Positions 8,772-16,539 of a stretch of DNA of 64,000 nt are shown here, in pieces. This DNA is from Sphingobium estronivorans. GTDB taxonomy: Bacteria; Pseudomonadota; Alphaproteobacteria; Sphingomonadales; Sphingomonadaceae. Under the pieces are notes generated by a model that worked only from the letters and a program-made list of their open reading frames with translations, was not told the DNA's origin and made no database searches. The position numbers and the translations under genes were made by a program. Positions within the stretch are counted from its first letter, which is position 1. Each line of letters opens with the position of its first letter. The stretch lies in contig NZ_LFCT01000001.1 of assembly GCF_008692605.1 (NCBI RefSeq), positions 186,001-250,000 on the forward strand, read 5' to 3'.

Positions 8772-10682
8772 ATGTCCAGGCGGATCAGCCTTCGACGCTT
8801 GAGCCTCGGCTGCGCAATCGCTCTCAGCCTGTCCGCGAGCGCGGGCGCGCAGGAGGGCGAGGATCATGCCGCGCATCATGGCGCAGGCATGCCGGCCGGC
8901 GGGGGCATGTCCGCACCGGCAGAGCCGGGGTCGTCGGACATGGCGAAGATGATGAACCCCATGATGGATCGCATGATCAATGGGGAAGGGGAGAATGAGC
9001 ACGGCCACGAATCGCGCCGGACCGGCTTCATCTCGCAGCTGCTCGCCTTTCCCGCGCTTGACGAAGCGGCAAGGCAGCGGGTCGCTGCGCAGGCCGGCGA
9101 ACGGGTAAGCACGGGTCTGGCGATGATCAACGCCGCCTCGGCCGACGGCGCGCGTGCGACCACGGTCTCGGCCCGGCTCGATGCGGCGCGGCGCCTGCGC
9201 GAGGGAACCGACCTGTTCCGCTCCGGCACCGCCGCGCAGGGCGCGATCGGGGGCTTGCAGCCGCCCCGGGAGGTCGGGCTTGCCTGGCTGCGCGATCAGC
9301 TCGACATCGACCAGGCCGCGCCCGGCCATGCCGATCACTGGTTCGGCATCTCGCCCTCGCACCTCCTTCTCATGCTGTTCCTGGGGCTGGTGAGCGCCAC
9401 GCTTATCGCGCTGCAGATCTTCCGCCTGCGGCGGATCGGGGCGATCGCCGGCGGTGTCGCCACCGCCAAGGTTCCAGCAAAGCCGGAGCCGAAGGCTGCC
9501 CCTCCCGCTACCAGGGTTGCGCCCGCGCCTGCACCCGTTGCCGACAGCGCCGGGCTCGCGCCGAGCAATGCGGCCGCACCCGCTGGGGCGTCGCTGCGCA
9601 AGCCCAAAAGCTGGGCGGGGCAGCTGCGCGTGGTCCAGATCGTGCGAGAGACGCCGAGCGTGCTGACCTTCCGGCTCGCGGACCCGACCGCCGACCGGCT
9701 GCCGTTCGACTTCCTGCCGGGCCAGTTCCTGCAGGTCGAGGTAGAGCCCGAAGCGGGCAAGACCGCGCGCCGTTCCTACACGATCGCCTCTTCGCCGACC
9801 CAGCGGGCCTATGTCGAACTGACGGTCAAGCGCGAGGAGCAGGGCGTGGTCTCGCGATACCTGCACGACAAGGTCGTCGCCGACGATCTGCTGAAGGTCA
9901 GCGGACCGTTCGGCGCCTTCACCTTCACGGGAACGGATGCCCAGAGCATCGTGCTGATCGCGGGCGGGGTCGGCATCACCCCGATGATGTCGGTGCTGCG
10001 CTATCTCACCGACACCGCGTGGAAGGGTGATATCTTCTTCTTCTACGGCGCACGGTCGACCGAGGAATTCGTGTTCCGCGACGAGCTCGAGCGGCTCGAA
10101 CGCCGTTTTCCCAACCTCCATGTCGTCGCCGCGATGCAGCGCGCGCCCGGCACCGTCTGGATGGGCCCCGAAGGGCCGATCACGCGCGAGATGATCCTGG
10201 CCGCGGTGCCGGAGATCGCGAGCCGGCGCATCCATATGTGCGGCCCGCCGGCGATGATGGGCGCGATGCGCGGCGTGCTGGCGGAACTCGGCGTCCCCGA
10301 AGCGCAGCTGCACACCGAGGCGTTCGGTCCGGCCTCGCTGCCGGCCGACCACGAGGATCTCGAGGTCAAGCCCGCGCCCCCGCCAGCGGATAAGCCGGCC
10401 CCGAGCGCCGAGGTGGCGCCGAGCACGGTGACCTTCTCCGTGTCGGGGGTGTCGGCGGCCTTGCCCGCGGACGAGACCGTGCTGGAGGCGGCCGAGGGCG
10501 CGGGCGTCGAGATCCCCTATGCATGCCGTGCGGGCACATGCGGCGCCTGCGTGGTCAAGCTGCTGCAGGGCGAAGTGACGATGGAGGTCGAATCCGGCCT
10601 TGCGCCCGCCGACAAGGCGCAAGGCTATGTGCTCGCGTGCCAGGCGAAGGGGACGGGCACGCCGCTCGTGGTCGAAGCCTGA
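8772..10682 (+). CDS. Membrane-anchored NAD(P)H:FAD/2Fe-2S reductase with periplasmic N-domain
   Basis: The protein is about 636 residues. It has a signal peptide (to about 28), a periplasmic His/Met-rich and helical segment (to about 193), one TM helix (LLLMLFLGLVSATLIALQIF) and a Pro/Ala linker. An FNR-type module follows, with FAD motif RRSYTIASS, nucleotide motif GGVGITPMMS and MCGPPAMM, and a C-terminal plant-type ferredoxin (CRAGTCGAC...C). This places the redox domains in the cytoplasm. It would pass electrons from NAD(P)H to the haem protein encoded next, whose start overlaps its stop. I chose ATG 8772 because AGGGG is 6 bases upstream; ATG 8766 is possible. The arrangement of domains is unusual. 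Confidence 0.85.
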   Translation: MSRRISLRRLSLGCAIALSLSASAGAQEGEDHAAHHGAGMPAGGGMSAPAEPGSSDMAKMMNPMMDRMINGEGENEHGHESRRTGFISQLLAFPALDEAARQRVAAQAGERVSTGLAMINAASADGARATTVSARLDAARRLREGTDLFRSGTAAQGAIGGLQPPREVGLAWLRDQLDIDQAAPGHADHWFGISPSHLLLMLFLGLVSATLIALQIFRLRRIGAIAGGVATAKVPAKPEPKAAPPATRVAPAPAPVADSAGLAPSNAAAPAGASLRKPKSWAGQLRVVQIVRETPSVLTFRLADPTADRLPFDFLPGQFLQVEVEPEAGKTARRSYTIASSPTQRAYVELTVKREEQGVVSRYLHDKVVADDLLKVSGPFGAFTFTGTDAQSIVLIAGGVGITPMMSVLRYLTDTAWKGDIFFFYGARSTEEFVFRDELERLERRFPNLHVVAAMQRAPGTVWMGPEGPITREMILAAVPEIASRRIHMCGPPAMMGAMRGVLAELGVPEAQLHTEAFGPASLPADHEDLEVKPAPPPADKPAPSAEVAPSTVTFSVSGVSAALPADETVLEAAEGAGVEIPYACRAGTCGACVVKLLQGEVTMEVESGLAPADKAQGYVLACQAKGTGTPLVVEA

Positions 10683-11410
10683 TGCGCGAACGCAGCGACA
10701 TTGCCGTGGGCCTGCTGGTCGCGTTCCTGCTGCTGTTCCCGTTCGGCTATCTCGTGCATGTGTCGCCCCGCTTTCCGGGTAGCCTGGCCGGCGGGATCAT
10801 CGGGATCGCAGCGCTCGTGCTGATGCTGCTGACGCTTCCTTATGTCGCGGCCAAGCACATCGCCTGGGTCGACAAGGCGCTCTCCCGGGTCGTCAGCAAG
10901 CCAACCCTGCTCGCCATCCACATCTATGCCGGCGTGCTGGCGCCGATCCTGGGTCTGGTCCACGCCGCGCACAAGCTCGAAAGCCCGGTCGGCCTGCTTC
11001 TGACCGTCCTCCTGCTGATGACGGTCATCACCGGCTTCATCGGCCGCTACCTGCTTGCCCAGCTTGGTCGGGCGCTGCGCGGACGCAGGTCAGAACTGGC
11101 CTCGCTTCGCGCCGCCTTCCTCGAGGAGCCGGCGGCGCCGACGCAGGCCGATACCGCAGCCCCGCCGCTGTCGGGCTGGAAGCGCTATCTGTTCGTCGCC
11201 GGGGATGCGTCCGCGGGCCAGCGCCCCCAGGACAAGGCGGGGATCGCCGCAGCGCTGGCCGATACCGAATTCGCGATCCGTGCCGAAGAGGCAACCAACA
11301 CCCTGTTCGCGCGGTGGCGGTTCCTGCACATCCTGCTGGGCTGTCTCATCTTCGCGCTGCTCGCGCTCCACGTCGGCGCGGCGATCTATTACGGGCTGCG
11401 CTGGCTATGA
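10682..11410 (+). CDS. Five-helix membrane protein with NOX/ferric-reductase-like bis-His pairs
   Basis: The 242-residue protein has about five TM helices (about 9-27, 37-56, 77-95, 103-122, 214-238) and a soluble loop at 130-210. Helix 3 holds His80 and His94; the last helix holds His216 and His230. Both pairs are spaced 14 residues apart on one helix, the pattern of the two stacked b haems in NADPH oxidase/ferric reductase membranes. No FAD domain is attached; it is supplied by the preceding gene, and the two overlap by 3 bases. Proposed role: carry electrons across the membrane to the cytochrome c encoded next. No named family is recognised with certainty. Confidence 0.8.
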   Translation: MRERSDIAVGLLVAFLLLFPFGYLVHVSPRFPGSLAGGIIGIAALVLMLLTLPYVAAKHIAWVDKALSRVVSKPTLLAIHIYAGVLAPILGLVHAAHKLESPVGLLLTVLLLMTVITGFIGRYLLAQLGRALRGRRSELASLRAAFLEEPAAPTQADTAAPPLSGWKRYLFVAGDASAGQRPQDKAGIAAALADTEFAIRAEEATNTLFARWRFLHILLGCLIFALLALHVGAAIYYGLRWL

Positions 11411-12129
11411 GCTGGCAGCGTCTTTCCTACGCCGTCTTCATCGCAGCCCTGCTGGTGATGGTCGCCGCGGTCGCGATCCGGATGCGATCGGACGCGCCGA
11501 GGGATGCCGGCCTGGTGGCGCAGCTCGTCTCGCCCGGCCCGCTCTCGAGCGCGCACCAGTCCTTTGCCGGCCAATGCACGGCCTGCCACACGCCGGGCAA
11601 GGGCGTCGAAACCCGGACCTGTCTCACCTGCCATGCGGGCACCGATTTCGGGACGAAGCAGTCGACGCAGTTCCACGCGAAAGCGACGCAGTGCACCTCC
11701 TGCCACGTCGAACATGAGGGAGAGCGCGGCATCATCCGCATGGATCACGCCGCGTTGCTCGACATGGCGAAGTGGCGGCAGCCTTTGGCGGGCATGTCGA
11801 CAAACACTCGAAGCCTGACCCCCGAGACCGCGCTCAATTGCGCGAGCTGCCATGCGTTCCGCGATCCGCACCAGGGCCTGTTCGGCACCGACTGCGCGAG
11901 CTGCCACAAGACCGACAGCTGGAAGATCGCCAATTACCGCCATCCATCGGTCAATTCGACGCAGTGCGCCGAGTGCCACAAGGCGCCGCCGAGTCACTTC
12001 ATGGAGCATTTCAGCATGGTCTCGCAGCGCGCAGCCGGATCGAAGGCGCGCGTCGACCAATGCTATGCCTGTCACGCCACCGACAGCTTCAACAATATCC
12101 GCAAGCGAGGCTGGTATGATCACCATTGA
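11407..12129 (+). CDS. Membrane-anchored heptaheme c-type cytochrome
   Basis: The 240-residue protein has an N-terminal TM anchor (about 6-25) and a periplasmic part with seven CXXCH haem sites, at residues 57, 72, 96, 145, 163, 187 and 219. Several other His residues (for example TQFH, DPHQG, YRHP, SHFMEHF) could be distal ligands. It resembles tetrahaem/class III multihaem proteins (cytochrome c3-like). The start overlaps the preceding membrane protein by 4 bases, which strongly suggests one electron path. The acceptor is unknown; Cu(II) is a possibility given the context. Confidence 0.9.
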   Translation: MSWQRLSYAVFIAALLVMVAAVAIRMRSDAPRDAGLVAQLVSPGPLSSAHQSFAGQCTACHTPGKGVETRTCLTCHAGTDFGTKQSTQFHAKATQCTSCHVEHEGERGIIRMDHAALLDMAKWRQPLAGMSTNTRSLTPETALNCASCHAFRDPHQGLFGTDCASCHKTDSWKIANYRHPSVNSTQCAECHKAPPSHFMEHFSMVSQRAAGSKARVDQCYACHATDSFNNIRKRGWYDHH

Positions 12130-12559
12130 GGCCGACTGGCTGAGCGCCTTCTTCCGGCTCGCGGTGATCGGCCTGGAACTGGCGGGCACGCTGACCATCC
12201 TGGTCGGCGCGGGGCTCGCAACCTTTCTGTTTGCGCGGCGGGCGAGGGCGGGCGACCGAACCGAGGCCTATAGCGCGTTCCGCTCGGCGCTCGGCCGCAG
12301 CATCCTGCTCGGCCTGGAATTTCTGGTCGCCGGCGACATCGTCAAGTCGCTGGTGATCAACCCAACGCTCGACGATCTCATCGTTCTGGCCGGGCTGGTG
12401 CTGGTGCGGACCTTCCTGAGCATCTCGCTCGGGGTCGAGATCAACGGCCACTGGCCCTGGGAGGAAACCCGGATGGCGCGGGAGAAGGCGCGTGCGGCGT
12501 CGGATGGGTCGCCTGCGACGGCTGAGGCCGCCGGATGCGGCACAGCGCTCAAGGGATAG
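12116..12559 (+). CDS. DUF1622 membrane protein
   Basis: The 147-residue protein has three hydrophobic helices (LAVIGLELAGTLTILVGAGLATFLF; SILLGLEFLVAGDIVKSLV; LIVLAGLVLVRTFLSISLGVEI). The LGLEFLVAxDI and VLVRTFLSISLxxEI patterns are typical of the DUF1622 family, whose function is unknown. The start lies 14 bases inside the cytochrome c gene, so it is part of the same operon. The tail (after about 115) is polar and not conserved-looking. A role in the electron-transfer complex is inferred from position only. Confidence 0.8.
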   Translation: MITIEADWLSAFFRLAVIGLELAGTLTILVGAGLATFLFARRARAGDRTEAYSAFRSALGRSILLGLEFLVAGDIVKSLVINPTLDDLIVLAGLVLVRTFLSISLGVEINGHWPWEETRMAREKARAASDGSPATAEAAGCGTALKG

Positions 12560-12573
12560 CAGATGGGAGGTGC

Positions 12574-13014
12574 ATGATGATCGAGAGACGCGAATTGCTG
12601 ATGGCCGGCGCCGGCCTTGCCGCCGCCGGAACGCTGGCTGTGCCGGCGGCGGCGCAGCAGCATCGAATGGAAGGGATGGCGATGTCGATGACGGACTGCA
12701 TCGACGATTGCGTGGCTTCGCACCGCATGTGCCTGGAAACCGCCGCTTGGCTGACGAAGCAAGGCGGCGCGTCAGCTACGGCGTCGCTGATCGCCATGCT
12801 GAACGACTGTGCGGAACTGTGCCAGGCGACCGCCAACTCGATGCTGCGGGAATCTGCCCTGCACCGCATCGTCTGCCGCGCCTGCGCCGACGCTTGCGAG
12901 CGCTGCGCCGAGGAATGCGGACGCCATAGCGCGGACCAGCGGATCGCGCGTTGCTCGGCCACCTGCAAGAAATGCGCGGCGAGCTGCCGAACGATGGCGG
13001 ACATGTCGAGCTGA
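12574..13014 (+). CDS. Tat-exported four-helix copper-storage protein (Csp1-like)
   Basis: The 146-residue protein has a twin-Arg leader (ERRELLMAGAGLAAAG) and AAAQ cleavage, then a Met-rich linker (HRMEGMAMSM). A Cys-rich four-helix bundle follows. I count 14 Cys in the mature part, mostly in CxxxC spacing facing a bundle core (DCIDDC, DCAELC, CRACADACERCAEEC, CSATCKKCAASC). This is the layout of Csp1, which stores many Cu(I) ions. GGGAGG precedes the ATG. It follows the electron-transfer genes by 14 bases, so reduction of Cu(II) and storage of Cu(I) could be coupled. Confidence 0.88.
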   Translation: MMIERRELLMAGAGLAAAGTLAVPAAAQQHRMEGMAMSMTDCIDDCVASHRMCLETAAWLTKQGGASATASLIAMLNDCAELCQATANSMLRESALHRIVCRACADACERCAEECGRHSADQRIARCSATCKKCAASCRTMADMSS

Positions 13015-13268
13015 GCGGCGCGCTTCGCACGTGCCCCACATAGTCACGTTCAGGCCAGAGCCCCCGGTCACAGCTTGTGTGTCCGACAACTACGCCAGGA
13101 CAGCGATCATGGCACGTGGCACAAAGTCCGAGTATCCGGCAACGGCGGAAATCATCGCACCCGCCATCGCCGGAGCCTTCCGTGCCGCCACCCGATAGTC
13201 GGGTAATGCCGAGCACCATCTTTACGATTGCGTGAACGCTCCACGGTCGATCTGTATTGGAGAAGTCA

Positions 13269-14570
13269 GTGTCAACCGCCGAATTTGTCAACCGGCTACC
13301 CGAATTGCTCCGCCCCAATCCAGCAAGGGTAGTGATCAGACCCTATATGCCGTCGACGGAAACCTATAAATATGCGGTACCGGATCAGCCACGTGCGCAG
13401 CGCATCGCCGACCGCGTCCTGGCGCTCGACCCAGCATCGCTCCACGATGAGTTGCAACGCATTCTTGATGATTTCTCGGGAAGGCATCGTGAGGTTCCGT
13501 CCCTGTTTTTGCGGCGGTTCCACGAGGTTGATGGCATCATCGTCTGTGATTGCGAGGTCACCCATGAACAGGCGCTCTTGATCGGTGCCCATTTTTGCAA
13601 CGAATATTCCTATGAGGCAGCAGCGCTTTTCAATCCGAGCATCGTCCTGCATCCTGATCAGTCTGCTGTACCTGAAAACTCTCTCCGATTCATTCTTTCC
13701 CTGCGAGGCGTGGGCGAGGGGCATATCTCCTCCGTCACCTTTCGCACCGGGTTTTGCGCCGCGGACGGAACCATAGCAATCAATCCTCCGAGCCCCATGC
13801 CGCTCGTGCTGGAGACTGAAAACATCTCCGGCGAGGACGGGCCGGACGCGGGCATTCGGATCAAGTGCGATGGCAGCCACGATCTCTCGGAGATCGTGAT
13901 CTTTCCGACAACCCCCAGCCAGCGTGGTGGCATCGAAGACCTTCGCTTGGTCCGCTTCCTGGACGACGATGGCCGAGCCACCTATTTCGGTACATATACG
14001 GCATTTAGCGGCCAGTCCGTCCGGCAGGAGTTGTTGTCCACGCCGGACTTCCGGACATTCGAACTCAGACCGCTGCGTGGGGATGCCACCGGTAGCAAGG
14101 GCATGGCGCTTTTCCCCCGACGCATTGCCGGGCACTTTGCCATGCTTGGGCGCGAGGATAACGAAAATATCTGGTTCCTGACGTCCGCGGACATTCACGA
14201 CTGGAGTGGCGGAGCGAAAGCCATCGAACCTCGCTGGCCTTGGGAGTTTGTCCAGATCGGTAATTGCGGATCGCCGATCGAGATCGACGAAGGCTGGCTG
14301 GTCGTAACTCATGGAGTCGGCGCTGTTCGGAACTATTGCATCGGGGCGTGCCTGCTGGACCGTGACGATCCCTCGAAGCTGCTGGCGCGGACGAAGCTAC
14401 CGCTTTTGCGGTCGGACATGGATGAGCGCGAAGGTTATGTGCCAAACGTAGCCTACAGCTGCGGCGCGATGGTACATAATCGGGTGCTGGTACTGCCTTA
14501 TGCCATTGCTGACAGCTTCACCACTTTTGCCACTATTCCTCTCGAGCGTCTGCTGGCCGCCATGGATTAG
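13269..14570 (+). CDS. Glycoside hydrolase family 130 (mannooligosaccharide phosphorylase-like) protein
   Basis: The 433-residue protein resembles GH130 inverting phosphorylases/hydrolases of beta-mannosides. It has the NPARVVIRPYMPSTE N-terminal segment, GIEDLRLVRF holding the probable catalytic Asp, and a five-bladed propeller-type length. There is no signal peptide, so it is cytoplasmic. I chose GTG 13269, preceded by GGAG at 6 bases; an upstream TTG (13257) overlaps that site. Its base composition is a little more AT-rich than its neighbours. Its place inside a copper cluster is odd and suggests a separate acquisition. Confidence 0.82.
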   Translation: MSTAEFVNRLPELLRPNPARVVIRPYMPSTETYKYAVPDQPRAQRIADRVLALDPASLHDELQRILDDFSGRHREVPSLFLRRFHEVDGIIVCDCEVTHEQALLIGAHFCNEYSYEAAALFNPSIVLHPDQSAVPENSLRFILSLRGVGEGHISSVTFRTGFCAADGTIAINPPSPMPLVLETENISGEDGPDAGIRIKCDGSHDLSEIVIFPTTPSQRGGIEDLRLVRFLDDDGRATYFGTYTAFSGQSVRQELLSTPDFRTFELRPLRGDATGSKGMALFPRRIAGHFAMLGREDNENIWFLTSADIHDWSGGAKAIEPRWPWEFVQIGNCGSPIEIDEGWLVVTHGVGAVRNYCIGACLLDRDDPSKLLARTKLPLLRSDMDEREGYVPNVAYSCGAMVHNRVLVLPYAIADSFTTFATIPLERLLAAMD

Positions 14571-14679
14571 TCACTGTTGCCGACCTGTCCTGCTCTCGAG
14601 TCCGAACCATAGTTACACATCGGCACAACAACGATGCCAGTGCGATAATTTATGGCCATCTCAGAGACGGACTTCGCAC

Positions 14680-14692
14680 ATTACGTATACAG
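14680..14692 (+). promoter_or_regulatory. TACGTA box (proposed FixJ-type site)
   Basis: ATTACGTATACAG lies 111 bases before the start of the His/Met-rich gene at 14799. The sequence TTACGTATACAG is identical in 12 bases to the box before the paralogous gene at 15408, consistent with a duplicated promoter. Confidence 0.45.
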
Positions 14693-14798
14693 CAAGGCGG
14701 AAGGTGACACCATTTCACGGGCAAGCTCCGGAAGGGGCGACAATCGACCGGGCATATGCTCGATCGAACGGGAAACCCAGACTTGAAGGAATGGATAC

Positions 14799-15089
14799 TT
14801 GCGCAAGAAGACGGCAATGATCGCTTCGCTCGCAGCTCTCGGCTTCCTCGCCGTCAGTGCCGGACCGGTGCTGGCGGACGGGATGCCGCCGGGCATGCCC
14901 GATCTTGAGGAGACCCTCAAGGCCAGGCCGGCGCCTGCCCAGCCCGATCCTGCCCACATGCAGGGCATGGCTCACGGTAAGGAGCAGATGCACGGCCAGA
15001 TGATGCAGGGCCATCGAATGGCGATGCGGGATTCGCAGGACCAGGACGGCGCCTCCGGCATGTCACACAGGTCGGACGGTGGTTGCTGA
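14799..15089 (+). CDS. His/Met-rich small secreted protein (copy 1)
   Basis: The 96-residue protein has a signal peptide (SLAALGFLAVSAGPVLA) and a mature part rich in Met, His and Gln (MQGMAHGKEQMHGQMMQGHR), ending in Cys. It is a paralogue of the protein at 15408 (QQGMDHGGQQMHDQMMKDH). The TTG start is supported by GAAGGA 8 bases upstream; the next ATG (14817) would still leave most of the signal peptide. Periplasmic copper buffering is likely by composition but unproven. It is followed by a hairpin terminator at 15158. Confidence 0.72.
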   Translation: MRKKTAMIASLAALGFLAVSAGPVLADGMPPGMPDLEETLKARPAPAQPDPAHMQGMAHGKEQMHGQMMQGHRMAMRDSQDQDGASGMSHRSDGGC

Positions 15090-15157
15090 CCCTGCCATCA
15101 TTCCATCAGACGACAAGGTTGACGGACAAGATCATGGCCGCTTTCAACCGAAGCCTT

Positions 15158-15190
15158 GGTCCGCCGTTCCCACGGCGGGCCAATCGCTTT
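15158..15190 (+). terminator. Hairpin terminator after copy 1
   Basis: GGTCCGCCGT pairs with ACGGCGGGCC across a 4-base loop (one G-T pair), followed by AATCGCTTTT. A near-copy of this hairpin follows the second His/Met-rich gene at 15846. Confidence 0.6.
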
Positions 15191-15306
15191 TCTGGCCGGT
15201 CTCAGGACGAGAAAACCAGGCCGGGTCACATTTTTGATCGATCCCGGATCATCATTTTACGCGCCTGCTCCAGCAGGCACACGGCCGATCGGATTTCGAT
15301 TCGTAA

Positions 15307-15319
15307 CTTACGTATACAG
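15307..15319 (+). promoter_or_regulatory. TACGTA box (proposed FixJ-type site)
   Basis: CTTACGTATACAG lies 93 bases before the ATG at 15408. It shares 12 bases with the box at 14681, at a similar distance from its gene. Confidence 0.45.
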
Positions 15320-15407
15320 ACAGCGTCTCGCTAGCAGCATTGAAGCTTCGGAATTGCCGGGATCGGAACGTCGATCGGGCAACAGGAAGAACACTCGGAG
15401 ACCCTCA

Positions 15408-15809
15408 ATGCGACAGACGACATTTCTCGCGGCGCCCGTCAGCCTCTTCGCGACGCTAACCTTCGCCGCCGGCACCGCTCTCGCCCAGTCGACGCCCGCG
15501 CCCGCGCAGGCTGCGCCGGCCCATGCCCACCAGCAGGGCATGGATCATGGCGGGCAGCAGATGCACGATCAGATGATGAAGGATCATCAGGCCGGCGCGC
15601 AGAAGCAGCAGGGGCAACCGGCCCAGCAGGATCAACAGGGCATGTCGGGGATGGCCGGCATGTCCGGCGGCTCGCCTGCATCGAACGGCTCGGGCATGGC
15701 CGGTAAGGCGAAGAGTGGCTGCTGCAAGATGCCGATGAAGAAGGCCAAGCCGGCGGCGAAGAAGAAGACCGCCAAGCCCATGGCCGACAAGCCGATGAGC
15801 GACATGTGA
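15408..15809 (+). CDS. His/Met-rich small secreted protein (copy 2)
   Basis: The 133-residue protein has a signal peptide (FLAAPVSLFATLTFAAGTALAQ). The mature part runs Ala/His (APAHAHQQGMDHG), Met/Gln (QQMHDQMMKDH), Gly/Met (GMSGMAGMSGG), then SGCCKMPMKK and a Lys/Met tail. The CC pair and Met/His blocks suggest Cu(I) binding. Compared with copy 1 it has an added Lys-rich C-terminus. GGAG lies 7 bases before the ATG. It forms a repeated unit with copy 1: box, gene, hairpin. Confidence 0.75.
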   Translation: MRQTTFLAAPVSLFATLTFAAGTALAQSTPAPAQAAPAHAHQQGMDHGGQQMHDQMMKDHQAGAQKQQGQPAQQDQQGMSGMAGMSGGSPASNGSGMAGKAKSGCCKMPMKKAKPAAKKKTAKPMADKPMSDM

Positions 15810-15845
15810 GGTTTCCAGCCCCGAGAACAGACCCCAGGGGCTGAG

Positions 15846-15878
15846 GGCCCGCCGTTCCCCCGCGGCGGGCCAGTTCTT
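15846..15878 (+). terminator. Hairpin terminator after copy 2
   Basis: GGCCCGCCG pairs perfectly with CGGCGGGCC around an 8-base loop, followed by AGTTCTTT. It lies 37 bases after the stop of the gene at 15408 and resembles the hairpin at 15158. Confidence 0.65.
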
Positions 15879-15956
15879 TGACGATGCCCAGCGTCGCCCC
15901 GTGCTCCCAGCTTTCAAAACCGGGTCCGAGCGTCTGACTTGACAGAGGAAACAGCG

Positions 15957-16286
15957 ATGCGAAAACATCTTGGCGTCGGTGCTGCTGTTGGCTTTCTGCT
16001 CTTTGGCAGCACGCCGCTCCTCGCACAGGGTATCGGCCATAGCTTGTTCATGCGCGGCAAGATCGTCCGTATGGATGCGGGCGGCACAGTGGCCTGCCTG
16101 GGTAAGGCCGATGGCGCGCACATCGGGCAGATACTCGAAGTCTATCACGCAACGCCGCGCCACCGCCGTCTTGTCGGTCATGTCGAAGTCGACCAGATTT
16201 TCGACGACCATTATGCTCATTTCCGCGTGAGGGACGGGACGTTTCAGAAAGGCGATTGGGTGAGCCTAAAGCGCGCCCGGGCGTAA
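15957..16286 (+). CDS. Small secreted QGIGHSLFMRG-family protein (paralogue of 7174)
   Basis: The 109-residue protein has a signal peptide (AAVGFLLFGSTPLLA). The mature part QGIGHSLFMRGKIV, GKADGAHIGQILEVY and QIFDDHYAHFRVRDG aligns along its length with the protein at 7174. It lacks an insert of about 9 residues (HPGPSKGVA region). AGAGGAA precedes the ATG by 7 bases; a TTG at 15939 is an unlikely start. The function is unknown. Two diverged copies in one copper region suggest a selected role in the periplasm. Confidence 0.78.
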   Translation: MRKHLGVGAAVGFLLFGSTPLLAQGIGHSLFMRGKIVRMDAGGTVACLGKADGAHIGQILEVYHATPRHRRLVGHVEVDQIFDDHYAHFRVRDGTFQKGDWVSLKRARA

Positions 16287-16390
16287 CGCCAGAATTGGAA
16301 TGCCAAGCGCCGCCCTCGCCAAAAGAAGACTCGGCCGAGTAACGCCTGTCTCGGCATAATTCCGATCAGGCGTGCGCGAATAGGTTCAGG

Positions 16391-16413
16391 AGTCGATGAA
16401 TATTCATCGGCTC
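16391..16413. promoter_or_regulatory. 16-bp perfect palindrome CGATGAATATTCATCG
   Basis: The palindrome (16394-16409) extends with flanking GAG/CTC to about 24 bases with one mismatched pair. It lies 131 bases before the aldehyde dehydrogenase start, in an AT-richer patch. It could be an operator for an unknown regulator. It does not match an FNR box. Confidence 0.4.
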
Positions 16414-16472
16414 CGTTGGCGTGTCCGACCCTTAAAGCCCGCGACACCGATACCAGACTACCTTCTGCGGAA

Positions 16473-16484
16473 CTTACTTATAGG
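16473..16484 (+). promoter_or_regulatory. TACTTA box (proposed FixJ-type site)
   Basis: CTTACTTATAGG lies about 60 bases before the aldehyde dehydrogenase gene. It is one of two boxes with T in place of G at the centre. Distance and flanks match the box at 58235. Confidence 0.4.
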
Positions 16485-16539
16485 CCGCCCGGGCAAAGAG
16501 ACTACTCCGTCAGGCCATAGATAGAGATGGAGTCAGGTT

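Larger units (their letters stand above)
15090..15407. other. Intergenic region between the two His/Met-rich genes
   Basis: No protein-coding gene is supported in this 318-base gap. It holds a terminator-like hairpin at 15158-15181, a TACGTA box at 15309, and about 90 bases of leader before the ATG at 15408. Confidence 0.6.

Noticed and set aside
8643..10622. Minus-strand open frame of 659 codons
   Set aside because: It is opposite the FAD/2Fe-2S reductase gene, shows no domain and is His/Arg/Asp-rich as expected of a shadow.
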